A stretch of DNA of 64,000 nucleotides from Serratia ficaria (GTDB lineage Bacteria; Pseudomonadota; Gammaproteobacteria; Enterobacterales; Enterobacteriaceae). Below the pieces are notes generated by a model. That model was not told where the DNA came from. It saw only the letters and a list, made by a program, of their open reading frames with translations, and did no database searches. Every line of letters starts with the position of its first letter. The stretch's first letter is position 1. Below, piece after piece: positions 9,276 to 17,108 of this stretch. The position numbers were made by a program, and so were the translations under genes. The stretch covers positions 2,666,001 to 2,730,000 of the forward strand of contig NZ_LT906479.1 in assembly GCF_900187015.1 (NCBI RefSeq), in the 5' to 3' direction.

Positions 9276-10958
9276 ATGTCTGTTGGCTTATTGAAAACGA
9301 TAGCTCTGAGCGTGGCGCTCGCCTGCGCCGTTCCCGCCGCCTGCGCCGCCGACCTGACCGCCGGCGCGGTCGCCGCTCCCGATGAATACGCGGCCAAGGT
9401 CGCCGCGCAAACGCTGCAGGCCGGCGGCAACGCGGTCGACGCGGCGGTCGCCGTCGCCTTCACCCTGGCGGTCACCTATCCGGAGGCCGGCAATATCGGC
9501 GGCGGCGGTTTCATGACGCTGTACGTCGACGGCAAACCCTACTTCCTCGACTACCGCGAGGTCGCCCCGAAAGCCGCCGGCAAAACCATGTACCTGAACG
9601 AGAAAGGCGAAGTGATTGAAAATCTCAGCCTGGTCGGCAGCCGCGCCGCCGGGGTGCCCGGCACCGTGCTGGGGCTGTGGGAAGCGCATCGGCGCTTCGG
9701 CAAGCTGCCGTGGCCCGAACTGCTGACCCCGGCCATCGGCTATGCGCGACAAGGCTTTAAGGTGGCCGATCAGCAATACCAATACCGCGAGGACGCCAAC
9801 AAGCTGTTCGCCGGCAAAACCAACTTTGGCGACTACTTCGGCAGCATGAAACCCGGCTCGGTGTTCAAACAGCCGGAGCTGGCCAAAACCCTCGAACGCA
9901 TCGCCAACAAAGGCGCCGAAGACTTTTATCGGGGGGACACCGCCAGGCTGCTGGTGGCGCAGATGCAGCGCGACGGCGGCCTGATCACCCAACAGGACTT
10001 GAACGATTACCGGGTGAAATGGCGCCAGCCGATGCAGATCAGCTGGCGCGGCAACACCCTCTATACCGCCCCGCTGCCGAGCTCCGGCGGTATTGCGTTG
10101 GCGCAGCTGCTGGGCATTAAGGAAGATCGCGCCGCCGATTTCAACGGCGTGGAGCTGAACTCGGCGCGCTATATCCACCTGCTGGCGGAAATAGAAAAGC
10201 GGGTATTTGCCGATCGCGCCGATTACCTCGGCGATCCGGACTTTGCCAAGGTGCCCGAAGCGCAGCTGATCGCCCCCGACTACCTGAAAAAACGCGCCGC
10301 CGAGATCAATCCGACGGCGATCTCCCCGACCGAGAAGGTCCGCCCCGGACTGGAAACGCACCAGACCACCCACTTCTCGATCGTCGACGCCGCCGGCAAC
10401 GCGGTCAGCAATACCTATACCCTCAATTGGGACTTCGGCAGCGGCGTGGTGGTCAAGGGCGCCGGATTCCTGCTGAATGACGAAATGGACGACTTCAGCG
10501 CCAAGCCGGGCGTAGCCAACGCCTTTGGCGTGGTGGGCAGCGACGCCAACGCCATCGCGCCCGGCAAGCGCATGCTATCGTCGATGAGCCCGACCATCAT
10601 CACCCGCGACGGCGAGGTCAGCCTGGTGATCGGCACGCCGGGCGGCTCGCGCATATTCACCTCGATTTTCCAGGTGATAAACAACATCTACGATTACCAT
10701 CTGCCCTTGAAGCAGGCGGTGGCGGCCCAGCGCGTGCATCATCAGCTGCTGCCGAAAGACACCCTCTTCTATGACGGCTTCGCCCCCCTGCGCGGCAAAG
10801 TGGCCGACCAGCTGAAAGCCATGGGCTATGTGCTGGAAGATCAGGGCTGGAATATGGGGGACATTCAGGTTATCCGCGTCGAGGGACGCACGCCGGAAAC
10901 CGCCGCGGATCCGCGCGGCCGCGGCGTGGGGCTGGTGGTGCAGAAAGAACCGAAGTAA
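9276..10958 (+). CDS. ggt: Gamma-glutamyltranspeptidase precursor
   Basis: This periplasmic enzyme transfers or hydrolyses the gamma-glutamyl group of glutathione and related peptides. The 560-residue precursor has a Sec signal (about residues 1-24, ending ACAA). It matures by self-cleavage before the catalytic Thr. That Thr is the first of TTHFSIVD, residue 364, giving a large subunit of about 340 residues and a small subunit of about 197. Other family blocks are NIGGGGFM, GSRAAGVPGTV, PLPSSGGI, SSMSPTII and GTPGGSRI. It is somewhat shorter than E. coli Ggt (580), mostly at the N-terminus. The start follows AAGGA with good spacing. Its own promoter probably lies in the AT-rich stretch around 9220-9260. 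Confidence 0.95.
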   Translation: MSVGLLKTIALSVALACAVPAACAADLTAGAVAAPDEYAAKVAAQTLQAGGNAVDAAVAVAFTLAVTYPEAGNIGGGGFMTLYVDGKPYFLDYREVAPKAAGKTMYLNEKGEVIENLSLVGSRAAGVPGTVLGLWEAHRRFGKLPWPELLTPAIGYARQGFKVADQQYQYREDANKLFAGKTNFGDYFGSMKPGSVFKQPELAKTLERIANKGAEDFYRGDTARLLVAQMQRDGGLITQQDLNDYRVKWRQPMQISWRGNTLYTAPLPSSGGIALAQLLGIKEDRAADFNGVELNSARYIHLLAEIEKRVFADRADYLGDPDFAKVPEAQLIAPDYLKKRAAEINPTAISPTEKVRPGLETHQTTHFSIVDAAGNAVSNTYTLNWDFGSGVVVKGAGFLLNDEMDDFSAKPGVANAFGVVGSDANAIAPGKRMLSSMSPTIITRDGEVSLVIGTPGGSRIFTSIFQVINNIYDYHLPLKQAVAAQRVHHQLLPKDTLFYDGFAPLRGKVADQLKAMGYVLEDQGWNMGDIQVIRVEGRTPETAADPRGRGVGLVVQKEPK

Positions 10959-11009
10959 CGCGTCAGACCGCGGCCCGGACGGCAACGCCGGGCCGCGCTG
11001 TTCGGCGGA

Positions 11010-12950
11010 TTACTTGGGGCTCACCACCGCGTTGGCTAACTCGCCATACACCAGCTGCCCGCGGAACCCGCGCCGCACCTGCTGGAACAGCTCGCGGAAC
11101 GCCGGATAGTCCTGCGGCTGGCACAGCGCATCCTTGCCGCGAACGGCGTTCATTTGCAGCCGGTGGTTGACGATCACCTGTTGGCCGTCGCGCCGCCATT
11201 CCACCCGATAATCGCCCGCTGCATTGCGGAACCGCTGGCCTTTGGGCATGGCGATAATCGGCACGTCGGCCGGCAGCTGCAGGCGGTAGGTTTCATCATA
11301 GCGTTGCGCATCGCAATAGAACGGCGTTTCGTTACTCGGCGCGGCGGTCGAGGTATAAAGCGTGCGGAAAGACTTGCCGCCGGGCGGATTGGGCACCCGC
11401 ATGCCGCCCACCACGCCAAAATCGACATAGTCGTCGGCCTTGAAGCGGAAGCTGAAGCCAAACGGCTTGTCAAGATCCAGCGGATCGCCGTGCATCGCCA
11501 CCTGCCCGCGGCCGTCGATGCCGGAGGACGTCATAATGGACTCCTCGGCCCGCGCGCGGTTTTGCTGGTTGAGCTGCGAGAAATAACCGCGCAGATCGAT
11601 CTCCTCCACCTCGCTCAGCCGGCGTTCGGTTTGACCGCGCATATTGCCGGCCTTATCGAACACGAAATCAACGCTGAGGGCGTTTCGATTGCGCAGCTCG
11701 TCGTTGCTTGGGGTGCGCGCCAGCCGGGCTTCGCGCGTCAGCAGCACCGGCGCGCCCAGATCGCCCGCCGGCAACTGGCCGAAGCGCGCCCAGGGGTTGG
11801 TCGAGTCCAGATACAGCTTGAATTCCGGCAGATAGGTAATGGCATGGTTAAAGCGCCCCAGCAGTGGCACCTTCGGCAAGATCGGGCCTTCGTCCATGCC
11901 GATCAACACCGGTGAACTTTCGATCCCCTTGGCGGCCAACAGCGCTTCCAGCAGCACCACATGGTCCTTGCAGTCGCCGTAATGGTTGTCGAGAATGCTT
12001 TGCGCCGAATTCGGTTCCAGCCCGCCGTTGCCCAGATACACCGCCACATAACGAATATTTTGCGCCACCCAACGATAAATCGCCGCCGCCTGCTCGCGAC
12101 GGTCGGTCACGCCGGCGGTGATCCGATCCGCCAGCGCCTGCACGCCCGGCGTCACCTTCGCCGCCTGGCTGGCCTTCAACTGATAGGCCTTGGCTAACTG
12201 CGGCCATTCGCGGTAGGTGCTGGCCATGATGGTTGGGCTGAAGGTCCAGCTGCCCGCCGCCCAATTCTGCGCTTTCATCGGCACGCTGCGCTGATACTGC
12301 CAGCGCCAGTGCGCCTGCCCGTCGCGGATCTGCGGTTGGTCGCCGCCCTTCACCCCGCGGGTGAAAATATTCATCGGCAGCTTGGCCGGCGCCTGCAGGC
12401 TGACTTCGGCGTCTTCAAACTGATCGAATACGCTGAAGGTTTCCCACAGGCCGAAGTAGCCGGGGAAATACGGTACCTTTTGCGTTTGGCGCACCTGATA
12501 GACGATGCGCGCGCCCGGCGCCAGGTTGGAAAACACGATGACCCGCACCTTGCGATCGGCGTACAGCGGCGCCGAGGCGCTGGAGTAGCTCTCCTGGGTG
12601 TAGATGCGATCCGGCGCAACGTCGTGGCGCTGGCCGTCGGCGGTGAGCGTATAGGCCGACACCACCTCCAGCGTTTCCATTTTTTCGCTGTAACCCAGGC
12701 GGATCTGGCCGAACTTTTCGATCGCCGCCTTGGTCTTCAGCAGGATTTCATAGCTTTCGGTCTTCACGCTGTGCGCGTTGGCCAGCACCTGATAATCGGC
12801 GCGGTAACGCAGGTAGCTGAAGTCGTTGCTGGCCGCGTCTTGCTGCGCGCCGCGATCGGCGGGTATGGCGACCTCGGTGGCCAGCAGCGTGGCGGGTTGC
12901 GCCGCCGTCAGGCCGGCGAGCAGCAGTAGAGGGGGGATGGCGATTTTCAT
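11010..12950 (-). CDS. Secreted DUF3857 / transglutaminase-like domain protein
   Basis: The start at 12950 (MKIAIPPLLLLAGLTAAQPA) has an AAGGA ribosome site and a clear Sec signal; a longer frame to 13022 adds an implausible tail. The 646-residue protein has an N-terminal DUF3857 domain (about residues 50-200). A transglutaminase-like core follows, with the Cys-His-Asp triad in HYGDCKDHVVLLEALL, FNHAITYL and LYLDSTN. A C-terminal beta-rich domain completes it. Such proteins are periplasmic or outer-membrane associated in Gram-negatives, and the substrate is unknown. The gene is monocistronic and convergent with ggt. A Fur-like site lies about 80 bases upstream, suggesting iron control (inference). 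Confidence 0.88.
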   Translation of the reverse strand: MKIAIPPLLLLAGLTAAQPATLLATEVAIPADRGAQQDAASNDFSYLRYRADYQVLANAHSVKTESYEILLKTKAAIEKFGQIRLGYSEKMETLEVVSAYTLTADGQRHDVAPDRIYTQESYSSASAPLYADRKVRVIVFSNLAPGARIVYQVRQTQKVPYFPGYFGLWETFSVFDQFEDAEVSLQAPAKLPMNIFTRGVKGGDQPQIRDGQAHWRWQYQRSVPMKAQNWAAGSWTFSPTIMASTYREWPQLAKAYQLKASQAAKVTPGVQALADRITAGVTDRREQAAAIYRWVAQNIRYVAVYLGNGGLEPNSAQSILDNHYGDCKDHVVLLEALLAAKGIESSPVLIGMDEGPILPKVPLLGRFNHAITYLPEFKLYLDSTNPWARFGQLPAGDLGAPVLLTREARLARTPSNDELRNRNALSVDFVFDKAGNMRGQTERRLSEVEEIDLRGYFSQLNQQNRARAEESIMTSSGIDGRGQVAMHGDPLDLDKPFGFSFRFKADDYVDFGVVGGMRVPNPPGGKSFRTLYTSTAAPSNETPFYCDAQRYDETYRLQLPADVPIIAMPKGQRFRNAAGDYRVEWRRDGQQVIVNHRLQMNAVRGKDALCQPQDYPAFRELFQQVRRGFRGQLVYGELANAVVSPK

Positions 12951-13031
12951 CTTCAATCCTTGAAGGTCGTTAAAGCGGGACGGCGAGCCCCCTTGAGGCC
13001 GCCGCCAAACAGGCAGGCACACTAATATAAC

Positions 13032-13046
13032 TGAGAATCATTTTCA
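13032..13046. promoter_or_regulatory. Fur-box-like sequence upstream of the DUF3857 gene
   Basis: TGAGAAT-C-ATTTTCA is a near-symmetrical 7-1-7 arrangement; against TGATAATGATTATCA it keeps most consensus positions. It lies 82 bases upstream of the DUF3857 start codon, in the short AT-rich spacer before the XRE-cupin gene. It is weaker than the site at 42968. Confidence 0.45.
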
Positions 13047-13092
13047 ATAAACGCATGGTCAACGCCGGTGATTCATCAAATCAATATCGAGC

Positions 13093-13662
13093 TCACCCTT
13101 GCTCAATCAGCATCACGGCGGTGGTGTCCGCCTCCAGCGCCTCAAAAATGTGCTCGCAGTCAGCCGAATAACTGATGTAATCGCCCGCTGCCAGCTCGAA
13201 GACCCGATCGGCCGGACCCAGCCGCGCCCTGCCGCTGCAGAGGATCACATGCTCTATCGTGCCCGGCATATGCGAGCGCGAAAGGTGCGGCTCGCCCGGC
13301 TGTACCCGCAGCCGGTAAATATCGCGCTGGGCTCCCGGCGGGCAGGTCGCCAGCAAGGTGGCGGCGTAATCGGCCCGTTCGGACACCGCAGCGACCCCTT
13401 CATCGGCGCGGATCACCTGCACATGCTGACGCGGCTGCGCAATCAACCGGCTGACCGGCACGTCCAGCGCCATCGCCAACGCCCACAGGGTTTCCAGGCC
13501 GGGATTGCCGCTGCCGGTTTCCAGCTGTGAAAGTGTCGACTTGGCGATGCCGGCGCGTTTGGCCAGCTCCGTCAGCGACAGGTTCAGGCGTTCCCGCTCG
13601 CGGCGAATGGCGCTCGACAGCAGGCCGATGGGCGTCTGATTATGCGAAAGGTCATTGCTCAT
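13093..13662 (-). CDS. XRE-family regulator with C-terminal cupin sensor domain
   Basis: The 189-residue protein has an N-terminal helix-turn-helix (about residues 15-70: LSLTELAKRAGIAKSTLSQL, then ETGSGNPGLETLWALAMAL). A cupin_2 domain (about residues 115-185) includes the two beta-barrel motifs PHLSRSHMPGTIEHVILCSG and GDYISYSADCEHIFEAL. This architecture is typical of small-molecule-responsive repressors of a neighbouring exporter or catabolic gene. The gene is transcribed away from an EamA transporter, and the 121-base spacer holds repeated TGTTC motifs that could be its operator. The effector is unknown. Confidence 0.92.
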   Translation of the reverse strand: MSNDLSHNQTPIGLLSSAIRRERERLNLSLTELAKRAGIAKSTLSQLETGSGNPGLETLWALAMALDVPVSRLIAQPRQHVQVIRADEGVAAVSERADYAATLLATCPPGAQRDIYRLRVQPGEPHLSRSHMPGTIEHVILCSGRARLGPADRVFELAAGDYISYSADCEHIFEALEADTTAVMLIEQG

Positions 13663-13665
13663 TGT

Positions 13666-13735
13666 TCACCATATCGGTCGATTGTTCGGTTTGACAAACA
13701 AACTCGTATCTGTTCATCATAATGTTCGATTGTTC
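13666..13735. promoter_or_regulatory. Repeated TGTTC motifs in the XRE-cupin / EamA divergent promoter
   Basis: TCGATTGTTC occurs twice exactly (13678-13687 and 13726-13735), 48 bases apart, and further TGTTC copies occur at about 13664 and 13711. A TTGACA at 13691-13696 is a candidate -35 for the EamA gene. The repeats probably bind the XRE-cupin protein. Confidence 0.45.
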
Positions 13736-13783
13736 ATTTTAATGAATTACTCAGATTGCACAAGGGATGAATAGGATGGAAAC

Positions 13784-14674
13784 ATGCGGATAAAAATCGG
13801 CGGCACCGGGCAAATGATCCTCGCGATGACGATCTCGGGCACCGTCGGCTGGCCGGTCGTCGCGCTGGGAATGCCGGCGGTGACGGTGGTGTTTTGGCGC
13901 TGCGCGTTTGGCGCACTGGCGATGCTGGCGGTATGCGCGCTGCTGGGCCTGCTTAAGCGCGGCGCGCTGAGCGGCAGGCAACTGGGCATCGCCATGCTGG
14001 GCGGCCTGGCGCTGGTGCTGAACTGGACGCTGCTGTTCGCCGCATACGCCCACGCGTCCATCGCCGTGGCGACCGTGACCTATCACCTGCAGCCGTTTAT
14101 GTTGGTCGGCCTGGGCGCGTTGTTGTTCGGCGAACGCCTGACGGCGAATCGGCTCGGCTGGCTGCTGCTGGCGTTTGGCGGCATGGTCCTGATCGTCACC
14201 GGCCATTCCGCCGGCGCCGGCCCCGACTATCTGCTGGGCGTACTGATGGCGCTGGGGGCGGCCCTGATGTATGCCGTCGCCGCCGCGATCGTCAAACAGC
14301 TGAAAAACCTGCCGCCGCAGCTGCTGGTGTTGATTCAGCTCAGCGTGGGCGCGCTGCTGTTGGCGCCGTTCGCCGGCGTCCAGGCCCCGGCGGCGCCCCG
14401 CGACTGGCTATTGCTGGCGACCCTGGGCCTGGTGCATACCGGGCTGATGTCGTTTCTGCTGTATAGCGCCATCCAGAAAATCCCCACCAGCCTGGTCGGC
14501 GCCCTGTCGTTCATTTATCCGGCGGTGGCGATCGTCGTCGACTGGGCGGTATTCGCCCACCGCCTCAGTCTGCTGCAGATGCTCGGGACCGCGGCGATAC
14601 TGGGCGCCGCAGCGGGCATGAACTTCGGCTGGCGGCTGCCGCTCCCCGCCATGCGGGCCGATAAAGCCGGCTAA
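13784..14674 (+). CDS. EamA/DMT family transporter (10 TM)
   Basis: This is an inner-membrane metabolite exporter of the drug/metabolite transporter superfamily. The 296-residue length and two repeats of five helices fit EamA pairs. The first repeat contains PAVTVVFWRCAFGALAMLAV and the second begins around ALGAALMYAVAAAIVK. GLVHTGLMSFLLYSAIQKIP and LVGALSFIYPAVAIVVDWAVF are characteristic EamA blocks. The start is the ATG at 13784 after GGATGGAAAC; its Shine-Dalgarno is weak. It is divergent from the XRE-cupin gene, which is its likely regulator. The substrate cannot be predicted; amino acids and metabolites are common for the family. Confidence 0.93.
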   Translation: MRIKIGGTGQMILAMTISGTVGWPVVALGMPAVTVVFWRCAFGALAMLAVCALLGLLKRGALSGRQLGIAMLGGLALVLNWTLLFAAYAHASIAVATVTYHLQPFMLVGLGALLFGERLTANRLGWLLLAFGGMVLIVTGHSAGAGPDYLLGVLMALGAALMYAVAAAIVKQLKNLPPQLLVLIQLSVGALLLAPFAGVQAPAAPRDWLLLATLGLVHTGLMSFLLYSAIQKIPTSLVGALSFIYPAVAIVVDWAVFAHRLSLLQMLGTAAILGAAAGMNFGWRLPLPAMRADKAG

Positions 14675-14836
14675 TCCCGCTTTACGGGCAAGCAATGCAA
14701 TATAAGGTATTCGCCTTACGGCCTGAGGTGATGTTATTTATTGAGGCAGCGTTTGAGAGGGGGAATTATGTGGAATGATCGCCTGAAGCGGCGCATACGT
14801 TTCAGTTACTGGAACGAGCTGTGCGTCGTTAATAGC

Positions 14837-14865
14837 GCGGGGGATGGCGATTCACCATCCCCCGC
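14837..14865. terminator. Terminator hairpin between convergent EamA and nitroreductase genes
   Basis: A perfect 11-base GC-rich stem (GCGGGGGATGG / CCATCCCCCGC) with a 7-base loop, 12 bases past the nitroreductase stop. The U-tail is poor on both strands, but the position between converging genes supports a bidirectional terminator. Confidence 0.65.
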
Positions 14866-14876
14866 CGCATTATTTC

Positions 14877-15482
14877 TCAGAAACGATCGATTTTCACGAT
14901 GTCATCGACCGGCAGTTTGCCGATACGCGGGTAAGGCGGGCTCAGGCTTTTGCCAACCGCCACCATCAGCGCGATCTGGTAGTGATCCGGCTGGTTGATG
15001 ATGGTACCCACCGCATCGAAATCAAAACCGTCCATCGGGCAGGAATCATAGCCCTGCGCCTTGGCCGCCAGCATCAGGGTTTGCGCGAAGATGCCGCTGC
15101 TGCGCATCACTTCGTCGCGCTGCACCTGCGGCTTGTCCCGGTAATACCGATCGATAGCCGGGAACATAAACTGCTGTACCGGCTGCGCCGCTGCGCCCCA
15201 GACGTTTTTCACCTGCGATTGCCAACTGGTCAGATCGCCGCACAGCACGACCAGCATCGAGGCGTCGGTGACCTGCGCCTGGCCCCACGCCGCCTCGCGG
15301 ATTTTTTCACGCTGGGCGCGATCCTCGATCAACAGGGGGCGCCAGTGCTGCAGGTTAAACGCGCTCGGCGCGGCCTGCAGCGCAATGCCCAACAGCGCTT
15401 TTTTTTCTTCCAGCGTCATGCGGTGCTGCGCATCGAACTGTTTGGTGGCCCGGCGCTGCTGAATTGCTTCTAAGGTATTCAT
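14877..15482 (-). CDS. Nitroreductase family FMN-dependent oxidoreductase
   Basis: The protein is a cytoplasmic flavoenzyme that reduces nitro compounds, quinones or similar acceptors with NAD(P)H. The 201-residue length is typical. FMN-binding features are the N-terminal RRATKQFD (Arg pair for the phosphate), QAAPSAFNLQHWRPLLIED, and the C-terminal AVGKSLSPPYPRIGKLPVDD. The mid-part AQTLMLAAKAQGYDSCPMDG matches the YdjA/NfnB-like group. It is single and convergent with the EamA gene. Its promoter region faces the sulfur operon. The physiological substrate is unknown. Confidence 0.92.
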   Translation of the reverse strand: MNTLEAIQQRRATKQFDAQHRMTLEEKKALLGIALQAAPSAFNLQHWRPLLIEDRAQREKIREAAWGQAQVTDASMLVVLCGDLTSWQSQVKNVWGAAAQPVQQFMFPAIDRYYRDKPQVQRDEVMRSSGIFAQTLMLAAKAQGYDSCPMDGFDFDAVGTIINQPDHYQIALMVAVGKSLSPPYPRIGKLPVDDIVKIDRF

Positions 15483-15868
15483 TTATCTGTCCTTGTCTCG
15501 GCTTGATTGCCCTATTGTCGTCATCGCGGCGACGCTGTCCAGCGCTTATTCGCCCGTGGCCTGCGTCAGCCTGAGCTGGGTGCCGCCCGGCGCGGATCCG
15601 TCGCCGGGCGATTTCACCCTTAGCCGCCGCATGAGCCGGCATCGATCCCCCCGCCGGCTAAAGGCGAACCCGTTGTAATCCTTAAGCTAATTAATCGCTA
15701 AGCAAGGCACTATTTATAATAAGCCACCGCTTTACACTTCCGCGCGCAAATTATTATTATCGACGGGTACCCCACCGCAGAACCGATTTAAATTTTAATT
15801 ATATTTCATAGCGCTACGCTCAATGCGGCGCGCTCTTTATCGCTGTCCGTCATATTGAGGAATTCGTT
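15483..15868. promoter_or_regulatory. Intergenic promoter region ahead of the sulfur operon
   Basis: This 386-base spacer separates the divergent nitroreductase and SfnB-like genes. The part nearest the sulfur operon (about 15680-15830) is clearly AT-rich, with TTTATAATAAG near 15711 and several A/T tracts, as expected for CysB- or Cbl-type promoters. I cannot fix exact sites. A short + frame at 15493-15678 has no ribosome site or family features and I do not call it a gene. Confidence 0.4.
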
Positions 15869-17098
15869 ATGGCCGTATTCGTTGCGCCCGAACCCTGCGC
15901 TGTACCCACCGATGAATTGGCCCGCCCGATCGCCGATGATCAACAGGCGCTGGCGGCGGCGCGTCAGGTGGCTATCGCCGCCGCGCCTCACGCCGCGCTG
16001 CGCGATCGGCAACGGCAATATCCGCTGCAGGAACTGGCGCTGTTTAGCCAGTCCGGCCTCGGCGGCATTTCCATCCCGCGCGAATATGGCGGCCCCGGGC
16101 TGTCCTTTGTCACCCTCGCCGAGGTGTTTCGGCTGATTTCCGCCGTCGACCCGGCGCTGGGCCAGATCCCGCAAAACCATTTCGGCCTGATCCAACTGAT
16201 CCGCGACGCCGGCAACGAAGAACAAAAACGGCGCATCTTCGCCGCGGTGCTGGCCGGCCAACGCATCGGCAACGGCGGCCCGGAGAAAAACAGCAAGCAT
16301 ACGCTGGACATGCACAGCCGCCTGCGCCAGACCGCCGACGGCCTGCGTTTCACCGGCGACAAGTTCTATTCCACCGGCGCGCTGTTCGCGCATATCGTCG
16401 CGGCCAAGGCCCTGGACGATCGGCAGCAGCCGGTGCTGGCGTTGATCCCGCGCCCGGCCGCCGGCCTGGAGATTGTCGACGACTGGTCGGGCATCGGCCA
16501 GCGCACCACCGCCAGCGGCACGGTGCGCCTGCGCGCGGTGCCGGTCGATGCCGACAACGTCATTCCGCTGCAGCCATTAAGCGACAAACCGACCATTCAG
16601 GGCGCGGTCTCGCAGCTGATTCAGGCCGCCATCGATGCCGGCATCGCCCAGGGCGCGCTGGATGAGGCGGCGCAGTTCATTCGCGAGCGGTCGCGCCCCT
16701 GGGTAGACGCCGGGGTCGAGCGCAACGCCGATGATCCCTACATCCTGGCCGACGTCGGCCGCCTGAGCATCGAGCTGAGCGCCGCCAACGCCCTGCTGAA
16801 GCGCGCGGCCGGTACGCTGGACCAGGTCGACCGCCGGCCGGTCACCGCCGAGAGCGCCGCCGCGGCGTCGATCGCGGTGGCCGAAGCCAAGGTGCTGACC
16901 ACCGAAGTGGCGCTGCTGGCCAGCGAAAAGCTGTTCGAATGGTCCGGCAGCCGCGCCACCCTGGCGGAGCACGGCCTCGACCGCCACTGGCGCAACGCTC
17001 GCACTCACACCCTGCACGACCCGGTGCGCTGGAAATATCACGCCATTGGCGATTACTACCTCAACGGGCGCTTCCCGGCGCGCCACTCGTGGATTTAA
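15869..17098 (+). CDS. SfnB/DszC-like acyl-CoA-dehydrogenase-fold flavin enzyme (paralogue 1)
   Basis: This 409-residue protein belongs to the acyl-CoA dehydrogenase fold group that includes SfnB and DszC, flavin-dependent oxidoreductases used to obtain sulfur from sulfones and other organosulfur compounds. The N-terminal helical domain includes FSQSGLGGISIPREYGGPGL, the mid beta-domain TGDKFYSTGALFAH, and the C-terminal helical domain ends LDRHWRNARTHTLHDPVRWK, a signature of this subgroup. It is the first gene of a seven-gene operon. It lies 10 bases before a second paralogue, pointing to tandem duplication. The start ATG follows GAGGAATTCGTT. The substrate is unknown; an FMNH2-dependent monooxygenase partner role is inferred. 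Confidence 0.9.
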   Translation: MAVFVAPEPCAVPTDELARPIADDQQALAAARQVAIAAAPHAALRDRQRQYPLQELALFSQSGLGGISIPREYGGPGLSFVTLAEVFRLISAVDPALGQIPQNHFGLIQLIRDAGNEEQKRRIFAAVLAGQRIGNGGPEKNSKHTLDMHSRLRQTADGLRFTGDKFYSTGALFAHIVAAKALDDRQQPVLALIPRPAAGLEIVDDWSGIGQRTTASGTVRLRAVPVDADNVIPLQPLSDKPTIQGAVSQLIQAAIDAGIAQGALDEAAQFIRERSRPWVDAGVERNADDPYILADVGRLSIELSAANALLKRAAGTLDQVDRRPVTAESAAAASIAVAEAKVLTTEVALLASEKLFEWSGSRATLAEHGLDRHWRNARTHTLHDPVRWKYHAIGDYYLNGRFPARHSWI

Positions 17099-17108
17099 AG
17101 GAGCCGAC

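Noticed and set aside
14768-14998. 77-codon + frame starting MWNDRLKRRIRFSYWNEL after GAGGGGG
   Set aside because: The ribosome site is good, but the frame runs through the terminator hairpin and into the 3' end of the convergent nitroreductase gene, which a real small gene would rarely do.
15493-15678. Short + frame in the nitroreductase/sulfur-operon spacer
   Set aside because: No ribosome site and Ser/Arg/Pro-rich product typical of random GC-rich sequence.
17046-17108. N-terminal extension of the second SfnB-like protein into the first gene
   Set aside because: The ATG at 17109 has a strong AAAGGAG site and matches the paralogue's start; the extension only reads the other gene out of frame.
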